Assembly (NCBI GenBank): GCA_023427355.1
Contig: JAEZBK010000280.1
Coordinates: 1-7,875, forward strand
Source of the DNA: Pseudomonadota bacterium
Lineage (GTDB): Bacteria > Pseudomonadota > Alphaproteobacteria > Micropepsales > Micropepsaceae
DNA length: 7,875 bases
Direction of reading: 5' to 3'
The translations under genes and the position numbers were made by a program. Under the pieces are notes generated by a model. That model made no database searches. It was not told where the DNA came from and was given only the letters and a program-made list of their open reading frames with translations. Positions 1 through 5,112 of the stretch are shown piece after piece. Numbering within the stretch: position 1 is the stretch's first letter; every line of letters starts with the position of its first letter.

Positions 1-300
1 GTAGAACTCCAGCGTGAGCGTCACCACCTCCGCCACCGAAAAACGCGCCCGCGCCACGTTCGACGAACGCCGGTTGATGCAATAGGCGCAATCGAACAGG
101 CAATAATTGGTCAGCAGGATCTTGAGCAGCGAAACGCAGCGCCCGTCCGGTGTGTAGGCATGGCAGATGCCCGCGCCCGTCGTAGACCCCAGCCCATTCT
201 TGCCGCCCTTGCGCCCCTTGGCGCCGGACGAGGCGCAGGAGGCGTCATACTTGGCGGCATCCGCCAGGATTTTCAGCTTCTTGGTGAGACCCTCTTCCAT
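1..300 (-). CDS. Putative DNA repair/modification radical SAM protein, N-terminal part (runs off the left edge)
   Basis: The first 100 residues of an enzyme whose remainder lies outside the window. The radical-SAM cluster motif CX3CX2C is present as CLFDCAYC (Cys67, Cys71, Cys74), which would hold the 4Fe-4S cluster that cleaves S-adenosylmethionine. Flanking blocks YDASCASSG (18-26) and GICHAYTPDGRC (44-55) are hallmarks I recognise from the family annotated as 'putative DNA modification/repair radical SAM protein'. In other genomes that family is usually followed by a uracil-DNA-glycosylase-like partner; if so here, the partner lies beyond base 1. The reaction is not established for the family. 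The ATG at 298-300 is chosen because the conserved protein begins there. No Shine-Dalgarno sequence precedes it, but an SOS box and a -10-like element do, so the mRNA may be leaderless. Family call: high confidence; function: inferred from family. Confidence 0.9.
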   Translation of the reverse strand, partial: MEEGLTKKLKILADAAKYDASCASSGAKGRKGGKNGLGSTTGAGICHAYTPDGRCVSLLKILLTNYCLFDCAYCINRRSSNVARARFSVAEVVTLTLEFY

Positions 301-302
301 TT

Positions 303-317
303 GTTCATGTTATGTTC
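303..317 (-). promoter_or_regulatory. LexA (SOS) box, GAAC-N7-GAAC, in front of the radical SAM gene
   Basis: Read on the minus strand, the short gap before the radical-SAM gene contains GAAC, seven bases, then GAAC again (GTTC-N7-GTTC on the plus strand). This is an exact match to the direct-repeat LexA operator known from alphaproteobacteria. It ends two bases before the start codon and covers the proposed -10 element, the position expected for a repressor. The location in front of a putative DNA-repair gene makes chance less likely. LexA control is inferred, not shown. Confidence 0.75.
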
Positions 318-335
318 TATCGCTGGCAAGCGCAA
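307..335 (-). promoter_or_regulatory. Possible sigma-70-type promoter for a leaderless radical SAM transcript
   Basis: On the minus strand TTGCGC (bases 335-330) is followed after 17 bases by TAACAT (312-307). Six bases then separate TAACAT from the ATG at 300-298. That spacing would place the transcription start at or next to the A of the start codon. This would explain the absence of a Shine-Dalgarno sequence. The -35 match is weak (only TTG agrees with the consensus). The -10-like element lies inside the SOS box. Confidence 0.4.
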
Positions 336-338
336 GCA

Positions 339-644
339 TCACATCGCACAGGTGCCCCGAAGCGCACGCCTTTCGCCATGCCGTGCTGGCGGACGCAATG
401 AACCCGCTGCCATCGGGATGGCGAGCTTGCGATAGCGGTATTGCGCATCGCCTTCGGCTTGAGGCCGCTGCGGCTCGCCCACACCCGTCGGCACGCCATC
501 GGTGGTGGTGGGTCCGGGCTGGCCGGGGCTCTGCGAGGGCTGGGCGTCGCGGGTCTCCATGCCGGGCGGGTTGCCGGTGTCGCGATCATTGCAGGCCGTC
601 AACAGCAGCAAGGCTGCCATACCGAGTGTCACCTGGGCTTTCAT
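339..644 (-). CDS. Small predicted lipoprotein
   Basis: A 101-residue protein with a clear lipoprotein signal: a short basic start (MK), a hydrophobic run and the lipobox L15-T16-A17-C18, so Cys18 would be acylated after signal peptidase II cleavage. The part after the cysteine is Pro/Gly/Thr-rich up to about residue 68, then becomes Arg-rich with no recognisable domain. The start is well supported: TAGGAGG lies five bases upstream and overlaps the TAG stop of the short-chain dehydrogenase gene. The two genes are therefore 9 bases apart and probably co-transcribed. I do not recognise a family. The Arg-rich tail reads differently from the Pro-rich middle, so a frameshift or poorly conserved tail is possible. 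Lipoprotein call is fairly secure; role unknown. Confidence 0.65.
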   Translation of the reverse strand: MKAQVTLGMAALLLLTACNDRDTGNPPGMETRDAQPSQSPGQPGPTTTDGVPTGVGEPQRPQAEGDAQYRYRKLAIPMAAGSLRPPARHGERRALRGTCAM

Positions 645-653
645 GGATACCTC

Positions 654-1454
654 CTAGGATTTGGCCGTTCCAGGCGCAGCCTCTTCGGCATATTTGCGCG
701 CGGAATGTTCGCCGGGCAGGACGCTGGCCATCGCCACCTGCATCTTGTTCTGCCACCCGGTGATGACGTTGCCTTCGCCCGCCAGCATGGCGTCATAGCC
801 TTGCCGCGCGACATCGGCGGGATCCATCTTCTTTTCCGTTGCCACCTTGGTGTCGAGCATGTCCGCCCGCTCAAAGAAATGCGTGTCCGTGGCGCCGGGC
901 ATCAGGCAGGTCACGCTGACACCGGTATCCTTCAATTCATCGCGTATCGCAAAGGCAAAGGAATCCAGAAACGCCTTGGTGCCATTGTAGACGGCGCTGT
1001 AGCTGCCAGGCATGTAGCCCGCGATGGACCCGGTGATGAGAACGCGCCCGTGTCCTGCCGCCACCATGCGTGGCAGCAGCCGATGCAGCAGGTACAGCGT
1101 GCCGGTGACATTGGTATTGAGGACATGCAGGACATCGCCCCAATCCTGATCCACAAAGGCATGCCCCATGCCCCGGCCGGCATTGGCAATAAGATGCTCG
1201 ATGGGACGGTCGCCGACCGCTGCCAGCAGCCGATCCACGCCCTCGACGGTGGACAGGTCGGCCTCCAAGGGCGTGAGCCTGCCAGACCCGAAGGCCTGAA
1301 GCTGGCTGGCGGCGTCGGCAATCTGCGGCTCGTCCGCCACCAGGAGGACATCCATGCCATCCTGGACACAGTGTTTGGCTAGCTCGAACCCGATGCCCGT
1401 GGACGCTCCCGTGACAACGGATAATTTCCCCGAATGGGATTGGACGTGAGACAT
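654..1454 (-). CDS. Classical short-chain dehydrogenase/reductase (SDR) family oxidoreductase
   Basis: A 266-residue cytoplasmic NAD(P)-dependent oxidoreductase of usual length for classical SDRs. The Rossmann glycine motif TGASTGIG is at 15-22, a D-L-S segment at 66-68 and NAG at 91-93. The catalytic set is Asn115, Ser143 (in TGSIAG) and Tyr156-x3-Lys160 (in YNGTK). Substrate cannot be read from the sequence. The C-terminal segment has the DPADVA element often seen near the end of this subgroup. The gene starts 10 bases after the stop of the zinc alcohol dehydrogenase gene, and its ribosome site AAGGAG overlaps that stop, so the two are very likely one transcript. If the upstream EcfG-type promoter is real, this SDR would be general-stress induced. 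A role with the dehydrogenase in clearing reactive carbonyls or alcohols is inference. Confidence 0.95.
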   Translation of the reverse strand: MSHVQSHSGKLSVVTGASTGIGFELAKHCVQDGMDVLLVADEPQIADAASQLQAFGSGRLTPLEADLSTVEGVDRLLAAVGDRPIEHLIANAGRGMGHAFVDQDWGDVLHVLNTNVTGTLYLLHRLLPRMVAAGHGRVLITGSIAGYMPGSYSAVYNGTKAFLDSFAFAIRDELKDTGVSVTCLMPGATDTHFFERADMLDTKVATEKKMDPADVARQGYDAMLAGEGNVITGWQNKMQVAMASVLPGEHSARKYAEEAAPGTAKS

Positions 1455-1464
1455 GGGGGCTCCT

Positions 1465-2640
1465 TCAGGCGTGGGGGTTCATGACGACCTTGATGCAGCC
1501 ATCCTGTTTCTTCTTGAAGACGTCATACATATGCGGCGCGTCGTGCAGGCCGCAGCGATGGGTGATGACGAAGGAAGGATCGATGCGCCCCTCCTCCACC
1601 ATGCGCATCAGCTTCTCCATGTAGTTGGAGACATTGCATTGTCCCATGCGGATGGTGACGCCTTTCTGGAAGGCGGCACCCAGCGGAACCATGTTGAGAA
1701 AGCCGCCATAGACGCCCGACAAAGACACGGTGCCGCCCGCCCGCACATTGCGCAGGCAATCGCGCAGGGCATGGATGCGGTCGGTGCCCAGCCCCGCCAG
1801 CGCCAGGGCACGATCCGCCACCGCATCCCAGCTGCCGCCACCATGGGCCTCCATGCCCACCGCGTCGATGCAGCTATCCGGCCCCCGGCCCCGCGTGATG
1901 CGGTTCAGCCGGTCATAGACATCCTCCTTGCTGAAATCGATGATTTCGGCGCCTGCCGCCTCTGCCAGTGCCAGGCGCTCGGGAACGCGATCGATCGCAA
2001 CGACGTGTCCGGCGCCCTGCATCTGGGCGCTGCGGATCACGAATTGCCCGACCGGGCCACATCCCCACACCGCCACCGTGTCGCCATCGCGGATATTGGC
2101 GAACTCCGCACCCTGCCAGCCGGTGGGAAAAATGTCCGTCAGGAAAAGTACCCGCTCGTCGCTTAGGCCGTTGGGAACCTTGGCAGGGCAGACATCGGCA
2201 TAAGGCACGCGCACATACTGGGCCTGGCCGCCCGGATAGCCACCTGTCAGGTGGGAATAGCCGAACAGGCCGGCGGGCGCATGGCCGAACATGGCCGCTG
2301 CCTTGTCGGCATTGCGGTTGGTCCGCTCACAGCAGGACCATTGGCCGTTCAGGCAGAAGAAGCATTCGCCGCAGCAGATGGTGAAGGGCACCACGATCCG
2401 GTCGCCCACCTTGAGCTTGCGGTTCTCGGAACCAACCTCGACCACCTCACCCATGAACTCATGGCCCAGGATGTCGCCTTTGTGCATCTCCGGGATATAG
2501 CCGTCATACAGATGCAGGTCGGAACCACAGATGGCTGTGGATGTCACTTTCACGATGGCGTCGCGGGGATGCTCGATCACAGGATCGGGAACATCGTCCA
2601 CACGCACATCATACTTGCCGTGATATACCACTGCCTTCAT
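1465..2640 (-). CDS. Zinc-dependent alcohol dehydrogenase, formaldehyde-dehydrogenase-like
   Basis: A 391-residue medium-chain dehydrogenase with both zinc sites visible. The catalytic zinc would be held by Cys38, His60-Glu61 (GHE) and probably Asp169 (in TDIFPTGW, typical of the formaldehyde-dehydrogenase-like branch). The structural zinc would be held by Cys90, Cys93, Cys96 and Cys104 (CX2CX2CX7C). The cofactor-binding motif GCGPVG is at 193-198, followed by the acidic residue Asp217, which suggests NAD over NADP. The protein matches the 'FDH-like' group of threonine-dehydrogenase-related enzymes; true substrate is unknown. The start is supported by GGGAG seven bases upstream. It is the first gene of the minus-strand cluster and has a GGAAC-N17-CGTT promoter 55 bases before the start, pointing to general-stress control. 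Confidence 0.95.
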   Translation of the reverse strand: MKAVVYHGKYDVRVDDVPDPVIEHPRDAIVKVTSTAICGSDLHLYDGYIPEMHKGDILGHEFMGEVVEVGSENRKLKVGDRIVVPFTICCGECFFCLNGQWSCCERTNRNADKAAAMFGHAPAGLFGYSHLTGGYPGGQAQYVRVPYADVCPAKVPNGLSDERVLFLTDIFPTGWQGAEFANIRDGDTVAVWGCGPVGQFVIRSAQMQGAGHVVAIDRVPERLALAEAAGAEIIDFSKEDVYDRLNRITRGRGPDSCIDAVGMEAHGGGSWDAVADRALALAGLGTDRIHALRDCLRNVRAGGTVSLSGVYGGFLNMVPLGAAFQKGVTIRMGQCNVSNYMEKLMRMVEEGRIDPSFVITHRCGLHDAPHMYDVFKKKQDGCIKVVMNPHA

Positions 2641-2695
2641 GTCTCATCTCCCAGGGAAGTGCAGTGTGAACCGCACCGGCAGATGAAGCGTTCCG

Positions 2696-2721
2696 AACGA
2701 TCACCACAATATCTGGGTTCC
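2696..2721 (-). promoter_or_regulatory. EcfG-type general-stress promoter for the dehydrogenase cluster
   Basis: On the minus strand GGAAC (2721-2717) is followed after 17 bases by CGTT (2699-2696). This matches the -35/-10 pair recognised by the alphaproteobacterial general-stress sigma factor EcfG (GGAAC-N16/17-CGTT). Transcription would begin near 2688 and leave a leader of roughly 48 bases before the ATG at 2640. A second promoter of the same class points the other way about 100 bases off. Confidence 0.7.
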
Positions 2722-2825
2722 GGCTCCGCGAAGAAGCGCGAGGTGCTGCAGATCTCGAACCAATCGCGATAAATGCCATGCGCCGATGGATCGGCCAGGT
2801 TCCGCAGCGTCGTGGCATTCCTATC

Positions 2826-2850
2826 GGAACCCCTTCTTTGCAGCAGCGTT
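2826..2850 (+). promoter_or_regulatory. EcfG-type general-stress promoter for the DUF4142 gene
   Basis: GGAAC at 2826-2830, a 16-base spacer and CGTT at 2847-2850 give an exact match to the EcfG-type promoter. The start codon of the DUF4142 gene is 28 bases downstream. DUF4142 genes are recurrent members of general-stress regulons in alphaproteobacteria, which fits. No other promoter-like sequence stands out between 2722 and 2878. Confidence 0.75.
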
Positions 2851-2878
2851 TGCGGCACGAGGTTTACGGAGCCAAACC

Positions 2879-3484
2879 ATGAAGAACTGTACGCGCCTTG
2901 CCGCCATCCTGCTGCTGTCCGGCAGCGCCGCCTTTGCCCAGAACCAGCCCAATCGCGAAAGCCCGCGACCCGGCACCAACACCGAAGCCATCAGCGCGGC
3001 AGAAGATGCCGTCGCCGGGATGGTGGGCCGCATATCGGCGGAAATGACCAGCACCACGCAGGGCTTCGTTACCGCCGCGGCGATCAGCGACATGTATGAA
3101 ATCGCCGCCGGCCAGCTTGCCGCCGAGCGTGGCCGCAGCACCGAAGTGAAGGCCTTTGGCCGCCAGATGGTCGAAGCCCATACCGGCACCAGCAAGACGT
3201 TGCAGGGCCTGGTCGCGAGCAACAAGGTCAATGTGAAAGCGCCCACGGCGCTCGACAGCCGTCGCCAGGGGATGCTGGACAACCTGAAAGGCGCCAGCGC
3301 GGCGGACTTCGATCATCGCTACATGGTGCAGCAGGTGGCGGCCCATCGCGAAGCCCGCGCCTTGATGGAAGGCTATGCCAAGGATGGCGATAATACCGCT
3401 ATCAAGCAGTTCGCCGCGAAAACCGTGCCGGACATTCGCATGCACCTGACGCATGCCGAAGCGCTGAACCGCAAGATCAAGTAA
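2879..3484 (+). CDS. DUF4142 domain-containing periplasmic protein
   Basis: A 201-residue exported protein. Residues 1-21 are a Sec signal peptide ending SAAFA, with cleavage before Gln. After a polar linker, a DUF4142 domain spans about residues 60-200: FVTAAAISDMYEIAAGQLA, then RSTEVKAFGRQMVEAHT, ADFDHRYMVQQVAAHREA and a final IKQFAAKTVPDIRMHLTHA. These segments read as four amphipathic helices in a ferritin-like bundle; no metal-ligand set is obvious. The biochemical role is unknown. The reading frame is open for 31 codons upstream, but the ATG at 2879 is preferred because GGAG lies seven bases before it and it directly starts the signal peptide. The upstream extension would also include the EcfG-type promoter. 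It is transcribed divergently from the dehydrogenase cluster and ends in a strong hairpin terminator. Confidence 0.93.
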   Translation: MKNCTRLAAILLLSGSAAFAQNQPNRESPRPGTNTEAISAAEDAVAGMVGRISAEMTSTTQGFVTAAAISDMYEIAAGQLAAERGRSTEVKAFGRQMVEAHTGTSKTLQGLVASNKVNVKAPTALDSRRQGMLDNLKGASAADFDHRYMVQQVAAHREARALMEGYAKDGDNTAIKQFAAKTVPDIRMHLTHAEALNRKIK

Positions 3485-3508
3485 GGCAACATCTCTCCAG
3501 ACTGCTCC

Positions 3509-3558
3509 CGGCGGCGGGGCGCGCTATCTCCCCAAAGCGCGCGCCGCCGTCATGTTTT
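3509..3558 (+). terminator. Hairpin terminator after the DUF4142 gene
   Basis: CGGCGGC (3509-3515) and GCGCGCT (3519-3525) pair fully with AGCGCGC (3536-3542) and GCCGCCG (3543-3549). This gives a 14-base-pair, almost all-GC stem with a GGG bulge and a 10-base loop. A TTTT run at 3555-3558 follows after five bases. The stem is very strong, but the U-tract is short and displaced, so it may act as a partial terminator or an mRNA 3'-end stabiliser. Confidence 0.6.
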
Positions 3559-3600
3559 GGGCGCCCCTTCCGCCGCCGAATGGCCTGGGCATTGGCGAGC

Positions 3601-3733
3601 GGATGGAAGCGAAGTTTCATCCGGCATGGCAAACCAACGGTTACCTCACGCAACCTGCGGGAGGTAAAGCGAAAACCTGCACCAGCGCTACGCCACCGCA
3701 GGTTTCCCGGCATGTGGTCACTCTCGCAGTGAC
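3601..3733 (+). promoter_or_regulatory. Structured leader upstream of the lipoprotein-transporter pair
   Basis: This is the main content of the 316-base gene-free stretch 3485-3800. Four inverted repeats follow one another. GGATGGAA/TTTCATCC (3601-3608/3615-3622) contains one G-U pair. TTACCTC/GAGGTAA (3641-3647/3661-3667) encloses an inner CGC/GCG. AAACCTGC/GCAGGTTT is at 3673-3680/3698-3705. GTCACT/AGTGAC is at 3717-3722/3728-3733. The right arm of the third also pairs with AACCTGCGG at 3652-3660 through CCGCAGGTT (3696-3704), so two mutually exclusive folds exist. CCGGCATG occurs twice (3621-3628, 3707-3714). It matches no riboswitch family I can name. No convincing promoter is visible, so whether the region is transcribed is an inference. 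Confidence 0.4.
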
Positions 3734-3788
3734 AGCTGCCCCGGAACGGCTCTCATCCCAAACCCCTTTCCGCAAAAGACATCGCGCA

Positions 3789-3795
3789 AAGGAGG
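3789..3795 (+). promoter_or_regulatory. Strong ribosome binding site fixing the lipoprotein start
   Basis: AAGGAGG ends five bases before the ATG at 3801. The reading frame is open back to 3552, but this site together with the lipoprotein signal directly after the ATG rules out the 83-residue upstream extension. Confidence 0.85.
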
Positions 3796-3800
3796 AAATC

Positions 3801-5036
3801 ATGCGGGTCACAAAGCAGTTGGCAATGGCAGGTGTTGCGTTCTTTGCTCTTGCGCTTACGGGATGCGGCGGCGGACTTTCGGTGGGAGGCTCCACCGGCG
3901 GCGGTGGCGGCGGCCTCAGCGCAGCGCCCACCGACAGCCCATCGGGTGGCAACAATTCGTCCGGTGACCAGAGCGCGGGGAACACCGGGGGCGCTACGGG
4001 GAATGGCGCAAACGGCAATGCGCCAGGTGACCAGACTGCCGGCAATAATAATGGCGCCTCAGGGAGCGGCGCGGGCAACGGCACGGGCGGAAATGGCGGT
4101 GGACAGCAGGCAGGCAACCTTGCCGGCAATGGCACAGTGACGGTGACGGCGGACGGGACCACCGTCTCGACGCCGCCGTTGCTTGCTGGTCCATTGGCGC
4201 CCGTCGGTAACGTGACAAACACAGTGGCGGGTAACCTCGTTACCACTGGCAATGCCCTGCTGCCTACGCAGGTGACATCGGCATTGGGAAGCGCCACATC
4301 GGGGCTGCCCCTGACCGCCAATGTCGCGAACAATGCGCTGGGCGGCAGCGCCACCCAGCCGCTGGGCGTCAGCGTCCTGTCCAACACCCCGGCTACCGGG
4401 ACCCTGGCCAGCGCCAATGTTCTGAGCGCGGGCCAGACCGCCAGCGTATCGGTCAGTCCTTCGGGCCTCACCTCCGCGCTCAATGGCGCGGCAGGCAACC
4501 CCGCCAGCACCGTCACGGGCGCAGCCAGCCCCATTGTGAACACCGCGACCAGCGCGCTGTCACCCGTGACCACCGCTGCATCGCCCGTGACATCGGCTTT
4601 GCCCGCCACCACCACGCTGGGCAATGCTACGCTCACCGGGGGCGGCGCGCAGCAACCGGTCGGCGTCAGCATCCTGTCCCCCGCCCAAGCCACGGGCACG
4701 ACAGCGACGGTTGGCGTCCTGTCCGGTGGCAATGTGGCTACAGCGACATTGGGCAATGCAGGGGTCGGTTCCGCGCCGGTGAGCGGCGCGGTCAACACCG
4801 TGACCAACACCGTCACAGGGGCAACCGGCGCCGCGACGGGCGTACCAAATGGTACGGCGTCGCTCGCCAGCGCCAATGTGCTGAACAAGGATGTCGTCAC
4901 CGGCGCCAACCCGCTTCTGGGTGCCAGCGCAGCTTCGGCAGCGCAGAAAACCGGCGGCGTCGCCACCGTCGGCGTATTGTCGAGCGGTCAGCCCGCAACA
5001 TTGGGGCTGGGCGGACGGACCATACTGGGCCGCTAA
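3801..5036 (+). CDS. Gly/Asn-rich repeat lipoprotein, candidate cargo of the adjacent two-partner transporter
   Basis: A 411-residue predicted lipoprotein: basic start MRVTK, hydrophobic run, lipobox L19-T20-G21-C22. After the acylated Cys22 comes a 90-residue low-complexity segment rich in Gly, Asn, Ser and Ala (23-112). A Thr/Val/Ala-rich region with degenerate repeats follows. The core, of the form A-x-V-x-V-L-S-x-G-Q-x-A, recurs near 202-215, 302-315 and 387-400, with a broken copy at 353-361. The repeats are separated by linkers rich in V-T-N-T-V and S-P-V-T. No cysteine follows Cys22. Composition suggests an extended or beta-stranded surface protein on a flexible stalk; I recognise no named family and see no classical TpsA secretion (haemagglutinin-activity) domain. 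Its stop lies 76 bases before the preferred start of an ShlB/FhaC-type transporter, which makes it the obvious candidate substrate. That pairing is inferred from position only. Confidence 0.85.
   Translation: MRVTKQLAMAGVAFFALALTGCGGGLSVGGSTGGGGGGLSAAPTDSPSGGNNSSGDQSAGNTGGATGNGANGNAPGDQTAGNNNGASGSGAGNGTGGNGGGQQAGNLAGNGTVTVTADGTTVSTPPLLAGPLAPVGNVTNTVAGNLVTTGNALLPTQVTSALGSATSGLPLTANVANNALGGSATQPLGVSVLSNTPATGTLASANVLSAGQTASVSVSPSGLTSALNGAAGNPASTVTGAASPIVNTATSALSPVTTAASPVTSALPATTTLGNATLTGGGAQQPVGVSILSPAQATGTTATVGVLSGGNVATATLGNAGVGSAPVSGAVNTVTNTVTGATGAATGVPNGTASLASANVLNKDVVTGANPLLGASAASAAQKTGGVATVGVLSSGQPATLGLGGRTILGR
4332..5006 (+). repeat. Degenerate repeats in the C-terminal half of the lipoprotein
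   Basis: Three related units lie at 4332-4454 (residues 178-218), 4623-4751 (275-317) and 4908-5006 (370-402). Units 1 and 2 share the order Leu-Gly/Thr-Gly-Gly, Gln-Pro-x-Gly-Val-Ser-x-Leu-Ser, Ala-Thr-Gly-Thr, then x-Val-Leu-Ser-x-Gly. Unit 3 keeps mainly the second half, GVATVGVLSSGQPA. A partial copy (LASANVLN) sits at residues 355-362. Spacing is about 97 and 95 residues. The repeats are diverged at DNA level, so they are old protein-level duplications rather than recent tandem copies. Confidence 0.65.
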
Positions 5037-5059
5037 CCCCTCTTATCGGGCAGGTTGAA

Positions 5060-5095
5060 CAACCATGGCGAAGCAGCAACGTTTCGCCATGGTTG
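5060..5095 (+). promoter_or_regulatory. Strong hairpin between the lipoprotein and transporter genes
   Basis: Bases 5060-5072 (CAACCATGGCGAA) are the exact reverse complement of 5083-5095. A G-U and a C-G pair extend the stem to 15 pairs around the six-base loop AGCAAC. Two in-frame ATG codons of the transporter (5065 and 5089) lie on opposite strands of the stem. No T-run follows, so a simple intrinsic terminator is unlikely. A role in mRNA processing, stability, or setting the transporter-to-cargo ratio is possible. Confidence 0.7.
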
Positions 5096-5112
5096 CTGGT
5101 ATTGGGGGTATG

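Noticed and set aside
654..1382. Long plus-strand open frame at 441-1382 opposite the SDR gene.
   Set aside because: The minus strand encodes a complete SDR with all catalytic motifs; the plus-strand frame is a GC-driven shadow.
2637..2858. A 73-residue Cys-rich open frame on the minus strand that overlaps the dehydrogenase start as ATGA, suggesting translational coupling.
   Set aside because: It needs a GTG start without a ribosome site, matches no family I know, and the EcfG-type promoter at 2696-2721 lies inside it, so a transcript from that promoter would not include its 5' half.
3628..3660. Superficial resemblance to a cyclic di-GMP-I riboswitch (GGCAAACC and ACGCAA segments).
   Set aside because: The GNRA tetraloop, its receptor and the two-helix layout of that class are not present in the right positions. 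Only short matches remain, so I do not call it.
3743..3770. GGAAC at 3743-3747 as a third EcfG promoter.
   Set aside because: No CGTT follows at 15-18 bases; the downstream sequence is C-rich.
3552..3800. In-frame 83-codon N-terminal extension of the lipoprotein.
   Set aside because: The ATG at 3801 has AAGGAGG before it and a lipoprotein signal directly after it; the extension would cover the hairpin leader and block export.
3641..4966. A 441-codon open frame antisense to the repeat lipoprotein.
   Set aside because: It is a product of the GC-rich, Gly/Ala/Thr-biased codons on the other strand. The sense frame has a strong ribosome site, lipobox and repeats, and the antisense protein has no recognisable domain.
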